This document shows positions 1-7,221 of a stretch of 9,586 bases of DNA, piece after piece; position 1 is the first letter of the stretch, and the number at the start of each line of letters is the position of its first letter. The notes beneath the pieces are model-generated. The model searched no databases and had not been told where the DNA came from. It was given only the letters and a program-made list of their open reading frames with translations. Where the stretch lies: positions 1 to 9,586 of the forward strand of contig CAILMA010000217.1 of the NCBI GenBank assembly GCA_903835145.1. Reading direction: 5' to 3'. The translations under genes and the position numbers were made by a program. The stretch comes from an uncultured Bacteroidota bacterium. Its GTDB lineage: Bacteria; Bacteroidota; Bacteroidia; Chitinophagales; Chitinophagaceae.

Positions 1-101
1 AGATATAATAACAGCTTTTGCCATGATAGTTATATAGCAAATATTGTGCCAAAAATAGTTGTCTAAATGGTATTAGCACCAACACCACATGGAATACCAA
101 C
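1..101 (+). other. Upstream coding remnant of the T9SS cargo gene, probably frame-disrupted
   Basis: The frame of the downstream gene stays open back to position 30, where it meets adjacent TGA (24-26) and TAG (27-29) stops. The codons just before the first ATG read N-G-I-S-T-N-T-T-W-N-T-N, which fits the usual opening strand of secreted Bacteroidota beta-helix proteins and continues smoothly into the protein. A different frame (codons starting at position 1) is open from the window edge to a TAA at 64-66. A one-base slip in the A5 run at 51-55 would join the two frames. I infer that this is coding DNA with an indel or sequencing error, not a leader region. No signal peptide, ribosome binding site or promoter is visible here. 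Confidence 0.45.
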
Positions 102-2822
102 ATGTGGATAGAAAATTCTGTCACCATTGATTCCGGTGTGCAGCTAACTATTCATGCAGATACGATACATATGCCCTCCAATGGCCGCATCCTCGTAAAG
201 CGCGGAGGCCACCTGATAGTGGATAATGCAGTAATCACCAACTCCTGTTCCACGTGTTTCTGGCACGGGCTGGAGGCAGAGGGGCATGTTTTTCAGCGGC
301 AAGACTCCACCAGGCAGGGCTGGATAACCATAAAAAACAATTCGGTTATAGAACATGCAATCAATGCCGTGTGCAACCGCAATGAAGATAGTGACTTCAC
401 TACCAATGGCGGTATGATTCAGGCTTCCAACAGCATTTTTAGAAATAACATTACCTTCGCTTCCTTTTATGAATATGACAACTGGTCGCCATCGGCATCT
501 GTGCCTACCCACCTGCTGCCCAATGTGTCGTATTTTAATAATTGCACTTTTCTTTTAGACAACAATTTCAAGGGCGATGCCGCCGGCATACCCATGAGCA
601 ACATGGTATACATGCGCCGCGTCGATGGTGTTACCTTTAAGGGCTGCTCGTTCCTCAACAGGGATACTGCTGCCCTCAACAAGGGCCTTGGCGATGGTAT
701 ACGGGCCATTACTTCCGGTTTTATCGTCACGCCATACTACCCCGGCATGGCGTGGACCTCCTCGCCGCAGCGCTCCCGTATCTGTGGTTTTTATAATGGG
801 ATAGATGTGCTCGGTTCTTACCCCCAAGAGATGGCTGCAACCATTGACCGGGTGGACTTTGACAGCTGCGGCATCGGTGAGCGGGTGGCTGTGCAAGACA
901 ATGTAAACACCAGCGGCTGCACTTTTTCTATTGGCTATGGTGCTTCGGTCACAGACCCGTATGATGCCAACTATGATGGCTGCTACCATAATATAGGCAT
1001 TTTTACCCAGAACGTAAACCAGTTTCTGATGTCGGCGAATACCTTCACAGGCAAGCCCCCTGTTGCCGATCATTGGTACAATATCGGTGTGGTGGTAGCC
1101 AACGAGCCGCTCAACAACAGCATCTATAACAACATATTTGATAGCCTCCAAGAGGGCGTTTTATCCATCGGACACAACGTTTCTGATAGTTTTATCCGTC
1201 CTCCTGAGCCTGGGGCTTCTGGTTCTTACCTTGCTACAGGTGCAGGCTTGCACATACTCTGCAATTCCTTTCAGCACAATGCCACAGATATTTCCATCAG
1301 TTCCGATGGTGGTGCTTTGCCACAGGGTATTTGCGCCTACCAGGCGGGGTTTGACAGTGGCGCAGCCGGCAATACTTTTTCGGGTTCTACTAATAACATC
1401 ATCGATAACTGCACGAGTATCAACTATCTGGCCGATACCGCAGGTGCGCCCAATCAGTGGCCGCCAAATGTGAGTACCAATGTTACAAGGCACCTCATAA
1501 CCGCAGCAAGCAGTTGCGACAACGATTTTGTGCATACCTCGGGCGGGGCAGTGAGTGCGGGTCTTAAACAAATTTCGGCTGAAAAGGCTGGATTTTATAC
1601 CTACAAAACGGCACTCACAGATTCGTCGCTTGTCTATACAGGTCTCATAGACCTTGGCAAGCACGATTCGCTGCTGCACGTTATAGATACCTCAGGCAGC
1701 GAAGCAGCATTATACACCACCCTCGCCGTAGCATCGCCATGGTTATCGGAATACGCAGTAACGGAGTTGGTGAACGTAAATAAACTGAGTTATGATACCT
1801 TGCAAAAGGTATTAAGGCTTAACCCTGACCTGTGGCAGAATTACGACTATCTGAATGCAGTATCAACGGCAGCCGGTATATACCAGGCCGACTATGATTC
1901 ACTCGTGGCTTCAAGCAACACGGTAACCCGGCGCACCGTTCTTGAAGCGGCAATTCGGCAGCAAAGGTGGGGCATGGATAATGCCGCCAATATACTCATG
2001 ACCTATTTTAAAACACCGCTAAATCCGCTCGTAGCGGTAGGCGACAGCACGTTTTCAGGTTATTGCCCGGACAGTACTAACCTCTACTATACACTCGATA
2101 GCAACAAAGTGTATGGAAAAATGGATAGTTTAAACAATTGGTTGCAAAGGTTTGATCGTATCTGGTCGGTTTACAGCCGGGCTGGGTTGCTTTATTTTCA
2201 GAATCAGGCTGCGGCCGCCAATATTGTTATGAGCCAATCGGACAGCTTGTCTACAGCATTCGGGGAAAGTGTTGATGAGCATACAAGCTATGTGAATCTT
2301 TGGGCCCAGCTTTTTGAGGCCGCTTCAGCAGGTAGGGACATTGACCACCTTAACGCAACAGAAATAGCTGCATTGGACACCACAAGTACTTCCTTTTTTA
2401 GCGATAATAGTGCCATGGAGGCTATTTATAATATTTCTGTGTCTACTATAGGGCCCAACCCCAATCCACCGCATCCCTTTCCAAATTACATTTGCGCTAT
2501 AGAGGCCGGTTCAAGAAGCAGCATCAATAATGGCACCGCGCATCCGCAGAAAAATAAAGTGCCTGATGCAGGCGACTTTATTACTGCCTACCCTAACCCC
2601 GCTACCGGCATCGTTACGTTTCAGTATCAATTAACGAAAGGGGATGGAATCGATATCCTGATTTCGAACGTCATAGGAGAAAAGGTTTTTGAACAGAAAG
2701 AAGGCAATCTCGCCGGGAAAATTCAATGGGATACCCGCAGCTGCGCCCCAGGGGTCTACATTTTCCATGCTACCGGTGCCGATGGTACTGTAACTACAGG
2801 AAAGGTAATTGTGGTGAGATAG
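102..2822 (+). CDS. Secreted beta-helix protein with T9SS type A sorting domain, 5' end incomplete
   Basis: This is a 906-residue open frame. Residues 1 to about 460 have the Asn/Ser/Gly-rich repeated turns of a right-handed parallel beta-helix (for example N-N-S-V-I-E near 79-84, S-N-S-I-F near 109-113 and Y-N-N-I-F near 342-346). Residues about 535-780 are more helical and I cannot name the domain. Residues about 821-906 form a type A T9SS C-terminal domain: the A-Y-P-N-P motif at 829-833, G-V-Y-I-F at 884-888 and a basic end, K-V-I-V-V-R. The family is translocated by Sec and the C-terminal domain is then used for export across the outer membrane and attachment to the cell surface. The ATG at 102 is probably not the native start, because it gives no signal peptide and homologous-looking sequence continues upstream. 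The coding end is clear (TAG 2820-2822). Ligand and function are unknown; adhesin or polysaccharide-binding roles are only possibilities. Confidence 0.85.
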   Translation: MWIENSVTIDSGVQLTIHADTIHMPSNGRILVKRGGHLIVDNAVITNSCSTCFWHGLEAEGHVFQRQDSTRQGWITIKNNSVIEHAINAVCNRNEDSDFTTNGGMIQASNSIFRNNITFASFYEYDNWSPSASVPTHLLPNVSYFNNCTFLLDNNFKGDAAGIPMSNMVYMRRVDGVTFKGCSFLNRDTAALNKGLGDGIRAITSGFIVTPYYPGMAWTSSPQRSRICGFYNGIDVLGSYPQEMAATIDRVDFDSCGIGERVAVQDNVNTSGCTFSIGYGASVTDPYDANYDGCYHNIGIFTQNVNQFLMSANTFTGKPPVADHWYNIGVVVANEPLNNSIYNNIFDSLQEGVLSIGHNVSDSFIRPPEPGASGSYLATGAGLHILCNSFQHNATDISISSDGGALPQGICAYQAGFDSGAAGNTFSGSTNNIIDNCTSINYLADTAGAPNQWPPNVSTNVTRHLITAASSCDNDFVHTSGGAVSAGLKQISAEKAGFYTYKTALTDSSLVYTGLIDLGKHDSLLHVIDTSGSEAALYTTLAVASPWLSEYAVTELVNVNKLSYDTLQKVLRLNPDLWQNYDYLNAVSTAAGIYQADYDSLVASSNTVTRRTVLEAAIRQQRWGMDNAANILMTYFKTPLNPLVAVGDSTFSGYCPDSTNLYYTLDSNKVYGKMDSLNNWLQRFDRIWSVYSRAGLLYFQNQAAAANIVMSQSDSLSTAFGESVDEHTSYVNLWAQLFEAASAGRDIDHLNATEIAALDTTSTSFFSDNSAMEAIYNISVSTIGPNPNPPHPFPNYICAIEAGSRSSINNGTAHPQKNKVPDAGDFITAYPNPATGIVTFQYQLTKGDGIDILISNVIGEKVFEQKEGNLAGKIQWDTRSCAPGVYIFHATGADGTVTTGKVIVVR

Positions 2823-2894
2823 GGTAGTGGCATTAGCAATTTACAGCAACTATTGCAGGCAAGAGCATTATTATTTCATACTATTTCGTTTTTT

Positions 2895-2944
2895 CTGCGA
2901 TCAGCGCCCTATTCATAGGTGCGCTTTTCGCAGTTTTATCTTTT
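2895..2944 (+). terminator. Intrinsic terminator after the T9SS cargo gene
   Basis: An outer stem CTGCGA (2895-2900) pairs with TCGCAG (2928-2933). Inside it, AGCGC pairs with GCGCT, and CCTA pairs with TAGG around a TTCA loop, with one bulged T and a small 2x2 internal loop. The hairpin is followed by TTTTATCTTTT on the plus strand. On the minus strand the hairpin would be followed by an A-rich stretch, so it acts in the plus direction only. It separates the cargo gene from the glycosyltransferase operon. Confidence 0.8.
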
Positions 2945-3019
2945 ACCAAACGATGTGTAAGTGCTCATAAGTTGCTGAAACTATTTTACTAACGGGTCTT
3001 CGAGATTCCTATAAATAAT

Positions 3020-3027
3020 TACTTTTG
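3020..3027 (+). promoter_or_regulatory. Candidate Bacteroidota -7 promoter element for the glycosyltransferase operon
   Basis: TACTTTTG is an exact match to the Bacteroidota sigma-ABfr -7 consensus TANNTTTG. It lies 18 bases before the ATG at 3046, so the leader would be only about 10-15 bases. No good -33 TTTG is present at the usual spacing; TTCG at 2999-3002 is the nearest. The position just after the terminator makes a promoter here likely, but this exact site is only moderately supported. Confidence 0.4.
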
Positions 3028-3045
3028 GGTAATCACTTTTAAGAA

Positions 3046-5145
3046 ATGGCTAAAAAAATAAAAAATAACCCAAGTAATGAGGGGATGCAAGTCCCTGAGC
3101 CTGCCAAGCCGGAGCAACAGCCGGTAACTCAAGTACCCGCAAAATCTTTTTCTATTTACGATTTCAAAGTGCAGGCCATCATCGTGGCATTGCTGGCCTT
3201 TGTTTTTTACATTAATACTTATTTTAATGAATTTGCGCATGACGATGGTATCGTTATGATAAAGAACGAATATGTGCAGGAAGGCTTTGCCGGCATGAAG
3301 GGTATTTTTACCAAGGACGCCTACGCAAGCTACTACCGCCAGCTCAATACCGTGAACCAGCTGTCCGGTGGTCGTTACAGGCCCTTGTCTATAGCCACAT
3401 TTGCTGTGGAGCAACAGTTTTTTGGTGCCATACCAGAAGATAAAGTAGATAGTGTACTGAAGCAGAGCATGTCCTACGGCCTGCGCGGCCCGGGAGAAAA
3501 GAAGCTGGTGAGTGATATGCACGTGCGGCATTTGTTTAATGTATTCTGGTACATGGCCTGTGCAGTGGTATTGCTTTACTTCCTGCGGTATATCGTTTTC
3601 AGGAGCAATCCTATCCTCGCACTCTTGGCTGCGGTTATATTTACCATTCATCCTATCCATACCGAGGTGGTTGCCAATGTAAAAAGCCGCGATGAGATCA
3701 TGTCGCTCATTTTTATATGCCTAACCTTTATCCTTGCTTTTAAGTATGACGAAAAAAAGCAAATCGGCTACCTGGCCGGAGCTATGCTTAGCTTTTTTCT
3801 CGCATTCCTTTCTAAAGAGTACGCCATTACCATAGTGGCGCTGTTGCCGCTATCGTTTTACCTGTTCAAAGATTACTCCTTGCCTAAAAGCATTAAAGTG
3901 GTATTGCCCTACCTGGCAGTAGTGGTGCTGTACCTGCTCATAAGGGTAAAAATAGCCATTCTCACTGCTGAGCTGGATACTTCGGACATGAGCATTGGTG
4001 AGATTATAGACGCCTTTAAATCAACCGGTACCAATGCCGATAAGGAAGTGCTGAATAACCCCTACTATTATGCCTCCGGCATTCAAAAAGTTGCAACTGA
4101 AATATCTACTACCCTCAATTACCTTAAGCTGTTGATATGGCCCAATCCCCTCTCGGCCGACTATTCTTACAACAGTATTCCGTATTCCGATTTCAGCGAC
4201 CCGAAGGTGTGGTTATCTATCATTGTGCATCTTACGATAATAGGGGCTACCTGCTTCTATGCTTTTGTGCGCAAGACCCACAAAGTGCTGGTATTTGCGG
4301 GGGCATTCTACATGCTTCACTTGCTGCTGGTAAATAATCTTATTTTCAATATTGGTGCCACCATGGGTGAGCGTCTTATCTTCCACTCGTCAGTAGGTTT
4401 TGCTATAGTTATTGCGGTATTGCTCTATAAAATGTATGAACAGATAAAGCCTGAAAATCTGGGCAGAATGGTAACGGCCGGTTTGCTCGGTGTTATCATA
4501 ATCCTTAGCGCATACAAGACCATTTCCCGCAATGCCGATTGGAAAAATGACAATACGTTGTTTACACAGGATATTAAGGTGGTGCCCAATAGCGTACTTG
4601 TAAACGGCAATGTGGCAGCAGCCAGCATCACTATGGCCGACTTTGAAAAGGATTCCGTTAAGAAAGACAAATACCTGCATGATGCCATAGGACTGCTGAA
4701 CAAGGCTATTGCAGTGCACCCGGGCTTTGTTGCCGGGTTCCTCAATAAGGGCATTGCGTATTATAAGCTTGGCCAAATGGACAGTGCTGAGATTTGTATG
4801 GATAGCGTTCAAGCGAATTACCCGAACTACCCATCACTAAAAACGCTTTATTCCTTGCTCGGTGAGTACCACATGCGCATTGGCTGGAACCAGTATGGTA
4901 GGGTGGGCCGGTACCCCGAAGCAATAGCAGAGTTTAATAAAGGGATAAGAATAGACTCTACCAATGCCGAGCTTTGGTATAACCTTGGGGGCGCTTATTA
5001 TTCCAACAAACAATTGCCGCAAGCAATACAGGCGTGGAACATGGCAATAAAAATAAACCCGAATCATACTCAGGCAAAGGCGGGGCGGCAGGCCGCAATA
5101 GATTTGGTGAAGCAGGCAATGGCTACAAACCCCAATAAAAAATAG
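3046..5145 (+). CDS. TMTC/DUF1736-like membrane glycosyltransferase with C-terminal TPRs
   Basis: This is a 699-residue protein. A short Pro/Lys-rich cytoplasmic tail (1-40) leads into a GT-C fold of about 11 membrane segments (42-60 to 476-492). Motifs follow the eukaryotic TMTC order: H-D-D at 65-67 in the first extracytoplasmic loop, where GT-C enzymes keep catalytic acids; Y-R-P-L-S at 111-115; H-P-I-H-T-E at 202-207; R-D-E at 215-217; S-K-E at 256-258; W-P-N-P-L-S-A-D-Y at 365-373 (the DUF1736 signature region); G-E-R at 441-443; and D-W-K-N-D at 498-502. TPRs occupy about 541-690, with the clearest at 620-680. Family knowledge: TMTC proteins transfer mannose from dolichyl phosphate to protein hydroxyls. 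For the bacterial relative, transfer from a polyprenyl-phosphate sugar to an exported acceptor is inference. The gene shares an operon with the next gene. The start is supported by the stop-rich upstream region and the adjacent promoter element. Confidence 0.88.
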   Translation: MAKKIKNNPSNEGMQVPEPAKPEQQPVTQVPAKSFSIYDFKVQAIIVALLAFVFYINTYFNEFAHDDGIVMIKNEYVQEGFAGMKGIFTKDAYASYYRQLNTVNQLSGGRYRPLSIATFAVEQQFFGAIPEDKVDSVLKQSMSYGLRGPGEKKLVSDMHVRHLFNVFWYMACAVVLLYFLRYIVFRSNPILALLAAVIFTIHPIHTEVVANVKSRDEIMSLIFICLTFILAFKYDEKKQIGYLAGAMLSFFLAFLSKEYAITIVALLPLSFYLFKDYSLPKSIKVVLPYLAVVVLYLLIRVKIAILTAELDTSDMSIGEIIDAFKSTGTNADKEVLNNPYYYASGIQKVATEISTTLNYLKLLIWPNPLSADYSYNSIPYSDFSDPKVWLSIIVHLTIIGATCFYAFVRKTHKVLVFAGAFYMLHLLLVNNLIFNIGATMGERLIFHSSVGFAIVIAVLLYKMYEQIKPENLGRMVTAGLLGVIIILSAYKTISRNADWKNDNTLFTQDIKVVPNSVLVNGNVAAASITMADFEKDSVKKDKYLHDAIGLLNKAIAVHPGFVAGFLNKGIAYYKLGQMDSAEICMDSVQANYPNYPSLKTLYSLLGEYHMRIGWNQYGRVGRYPEAIAEFNKGIRIDSTNAELWYNLGGAYYSNKQLPQAIQAWNMAIKINPNHTQAKAGRQAAIDLVKQAMATNPNKK

Positions 5146-5147
5146 CT

Positions 5148-6380
5148 ATGGAAGAAAATAGCGTGGTGAAGAACAGGATAGAGATACTGTTATTGTTTGT
5201 ACTTTATCTTGTACTGCTGCCACGTGTATACATGGACTACGACATGGGGTTCTGGCGCGACTGGGCGCTTGCTATTCACAGGTACGGCGTATCAGAGGCT
5301 TATAACCATGGCATTAACTACTTCCCGGTTTTTGTTTATGGTCTGTATTTCTTCGATTTGCTGCAGGGCACTGAGCAAAACATTATTAATCATATCAATA
5401 GCATCAAGGTGCTCTTTGTATTCTTCGATTTTCTGCCGTTGTTTGTTTTGTCCTGCTTCAGGCAGAAGATACTTGCCTACAAGATTCCGCATTTGTACTT
5501 GTTGCTTAATGTTGCCTATGTATTTAACTCCATGGTTTGGGGCCAGATTGATAGTATATATGCCAACCTCTGTTTTTTAGCATTGGTAACTGGTTTGCTT
5601 TACCCGGTGGTTAGTGTGTGTCTTTTTACACTGGCGCTCAACACCAAGCCTCAGGCTATTGAGTTCCTGCCTGTGCTGGGTATTGTATGGCTATTCAGTA
5701 TTAAAAAGCCGGGGAAGTTAGTTGCGGCAGTGGCAGGTGCCGTGGCTATTCAGTTTTTACTCCTTATTCCTTTTCTTGCCAATGGAGCCTATCAGCGTTT
5801 GTTTTACTTCGCAGCACATTCAGTTGATCTTTACAACAAGCTATCCATCAGTGCCTTCAATATCTGGTACCTTATTGTACCGGGTAATCCTTATTTCATC
5901 AATGATAAAGATACTTTCTTAATACTTTCTTATAAATCTATCGGGCTTATATTATTTTGTATATCGATGGTGGCGATTTTAGCGCCTGTCGTAAGGCATT
6001 TCCTCGCGCTGCGGCAGTTGCAGTCCGCACCCAATGCTGATACCTATCGGTTCCTTTTTCTCGGTACTGGTATGCTGTGTCTGTCCTTTTTTTACTTTAA
6101 TACCCAAATGCATGAGCGGTACGCGAACCCCATCGTCATTCTGTTCTTTTTCTTTGGTGTCGTGTCCGGCAATTATAAATTGTACGTTCTGGCTTCAATC
6201 CCTTATTTCCTGAGCCTCGATAAATGTTTTCCGGACTACCTGCCCATTGTACATTACAAATTAATATTTGCGTCGCGAATTATTGCGCTATGGTACACAG
6301 CTACAATTATTTATGGGGGCTACTTGTACTATCGGTTATGCAAGTCCGCCAGCAATGCACAGCAGGTAACAACAATGTAA
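5148..6380 (+). CDS. GT-C (GT87-like) integral membrane glycosyltransferase
   Basis: This is a 410-residue, highly hydrophobic protein with about 10-12 membrane segments. The first extracytoplasmic loop holds acidic residues typical of GT-C active sites (D30, D32 and D38 within the M-D-Y-D-M-G-F-W-R-D-W stretch). Further landmarks are W-G-Q-I-D-S at 131-136, N-T-K-P-Q at 165-169, the S-A-F-N-I-W-Y loop at 235-241 and M-H-E-R-Y at 321-325. This W-G-Q-x-D plus H-E-R-Y combination is seen in bacterial GT87/DUF2029 and ALG6/8-like transferases that use polyprenyl-phosphate sugars. Donor and acceptor cannot be read from the sequence. Its ATG lies 2 bases after the stop of the TMTC-like gene, so the two are almost certainly co-transcribed and probably translationally coupled. 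No terminator follows, and the gene ends 18 bases before the convergent small gene. Confidence 0.82.
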   Translation: MEENSVVKNRIEILLLFVLYLVLLPRVYMDYDMGFWRDWALAIHRYGVSEAYNHGINYFPVFVYGLYFFDLLQGTEQNIINHINSIKVLFVFFDFLPLFVLSCFRQKILAYKIPHLYLLLNVAYVFNSMVWGQIDSIYANLCFLALVTGLLYPVVSVCLFTLALNTKPQAIEFLPVLGIVWLFSIKKPGKLVAAVAGAVAIQFLLLIPFLANGAYQRLFYFAAHSVDLYNKLSISAFNIWYLIVPGNPYFINDKDTFLILSYKSIGLILFCISMVAILAPVVRHFLALRQLQSAPNADTYRFLFLGTGMLCLSFFYFNTQMHERYANPIVILFFFFGVVSGNYKLYVLASIPYFLSLDKCFPDYLPIVHYKLIFASRIIALWYTATIIYGGYLYYRLCKSASNAQQVTTM

Positions 6381-6398
6381 TTGTGAGCCAGTGTAGAA

Positions 6399-6827
6399 TT
6401 AGTTACCGAGGTAGGTACCTGTGAAAGGTGATTTCTTTTGAGAGGTCTGTTTCTCTTTGTGGGCTATATATTGCTTGTACTGCTGCTCAGTAAGTATCTT
6501 TTTCATCTGATCTTCCTTGCTTTCCTTCAGTATTTTCAAACTTTGTGTTTTTAAATCCTTGCTTTTAATTTTCTCCACGCTGTCGGACTTATACGCATAT
6601 AAAAGGTTGGTAGCACTAACTTTTTCATATTGGTCGGGCTCGAGGGAAAGATTTTTATACATCCACCGGGTTTGTTCGCGGGCTTTTTCTACTTCTACTG
6701 ACCGTTTTACCGGTGGCTTGGGTTCAATGCGAATTTGAGCGAAAACTGTATTGTGAAAACAAAATGAAAAAATAATAGCTATGTATGTAGCTACCATTGA
6801 AGTCTTTTTTGTCCCAATTTTAATCAT
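6399..6827 (-). CDS. Small exported Spy/CpxP-like protein
   Basis: This is a 142-residue protein. A basic start and hydrophobic core (about 12-24) end in V-F-A at 28-30, a good signal peptidase I site before Q31. The mature part is rich in Lys, Glu and Gln and mostly helical. It has a Q-T-R-W-M-Y-K-N-L-S-L-E-P-D-Q-Y-E-K-V stretch (52-70) and an I-L-T-E-Q-Q-Y-K-Q-Y stretch (111-120). The L-T-x-x-Q pattern and helix spacing recall Spy/CpxP periplasmic chaperone-like proteins and the many small Bacteroidota relatives of unknown role. The assignment rests on pattern only, so a plain exported hypothetical protein is the conservative reading. Met11 is an alternative start that would keep the signal peptide. 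It converges on the glycosyltransferase operon with an 18-base gap. Confidence 0.75.
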   Translation of the reverse strand: MIKIGTKKTSMVATYIAIIFSFCFHNTVFAQIRIEPKPPVKRSVEVEKAREQTRWMYKNLSLEPDQYEKVSATNLLYAYKSDSVEKIKSKDLKTQSLKILKESKEDQMKKILTEQQYKQYIAHKEKQTSQKKSPFTGTYLGN

Positions 6828-6869
6828 ATTTGTTAATGATAAGGTTCTTGTAAAAAATTATACAATATG

Positions 6870-6900
6870 CAAATTAAGGTTTTTTTGTTGCAAATTCAAA
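6870..6900 (-). promoter_or_regulatory. Candidate promoter of the Spy-like gene
   Basis: Read on the minus strand, TTTG (6900-6897) is followed after 19 bases by TTAATTTG (6877-6870). This matches 7 of 8 positions of the Bacteroidota -7 consensus TANNTTTG, at the expected spacing from the -33 TTTG. The predicted start is near 6863, leaving a leader of roughly 35 bases before the ATG at 6827. AT-richness makes chance matches likely, so support is moderate. Confidence 0.42.
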
Positions 6901-6969
6901 ATTAAATTTTCCGGGTCGGGGCTATAAAAACGTGGATAAAAGTCTAAATTGCCTTTTAGTCAAAATTAA

Positions 6970-6984
6970 TTAACTATTAGTTAA
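6970..6984. repeat. 15-base perfect dyad, possible operator
   Basis: TTAACTA (6970-6976), one central T, then TAGTTAA (6978-6984) form a perfect inverted repeat. It lies in the middle of the divergent region, about 70-100 bases upstream of the Spy-like gene's candidate promoter and about 165 bases upstream of the other. The arms are too AT-rich and the centre too tight for a stable RNA hairpin, so protein binding is the more natural reading. It could also be chance in AT-rich DNA. Confidence 0.3.
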
Positions 6985-7147
6985 CAAAAAAATATTTCGC
7001 CTGTTTTTTTCAAATATTAATTCGACCCTTCAGAGTTATCCTTTTAAGCATCCGCTTATAACGAGTGATTTGCATTAATTTTTCTTTTCTCAATTGTAGG
7101 GTTTCTTTTGCTTTTCGGGAGGTTGCTTCCTTCTAAAACTTTAAACA

Positions 7148-7175
7148 TTTGTTGACGTTTGTAATACTAATTTTG
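7148..7175 (+). promoter_or_regulatory. Candidate promoter of the TlpA-like lipoprotein gene
   Basis: TAATTTTG (7168-7175) matches the Bacteroidota -7 consensus TANNTTTG exactly. A TTTG (7148-7151) lies 16 bases upstream, shorter than the usual 19-21, so the -33 assignment is weak. The predicted start near 7181 would give a leader of about 40 bases before the ATG at 7222. Confidence 0.5.
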
Positions 7176-7221
7176 TTGTTTGGGTATGGCGTAGTATGCA
7201 GTAAAACCAAAAACTTCGCGG

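Larger units (their letters stand above)
6828..7221. other. 394-base AT-rich divergent intergenic region
   Basis: No open frame with coding character and no RNA gene was recognised. The region is markedly more AT-rich than the flanking genes and has long A/T runs (for example 6880-6887 and 6986-6992). It separates two divergently transcribed genes. Candidate promoter elements lie near each end, and a 15-base perfect dyad sits at 6970-6984. The remainder (about 6985-7140) shows nothing I can assign. Confidence 0.7.

Noticed and set aside
555..1151. 198-residue minus-strand open frame inside the T9SS cargo gene
   Set aside because: It lies wholly antisense to a clearly coding beta-helix frame, has no recognisable domain and has the composition expected of a shadow frame.
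1138..1473. 111-residue plus-strand frame within the cargo gene
   Set aside because: It overlaps the beta-helix frame out of phase. Its start looks hydrophobic, like a signal peptide, but this follows from the codons of the real frame.
2834..2859. GCAAT/ATTGC stem just after the cargo gene as a terminator
   Set aside because: It is a five-base AT-rich stem without a T run; the much stronger hairpin at 2895-2933 explains termination.
3019..3660. 213-residue minus-strand open frame over the start of the TMTC-like gene
   Set aside because: It is antisense to well-conserved TMTC motifs. Its translation is rich in His/Tyr/Gln with no domain signature, so it is a shadow.
6365..6407. GGTAAC/GTTACC inverted repeat across the convergent stop codons as a bidirectional terminator
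   Set aside because: It has only six paired bases around a 31-base loop and no T tract, so it is too weak to support.
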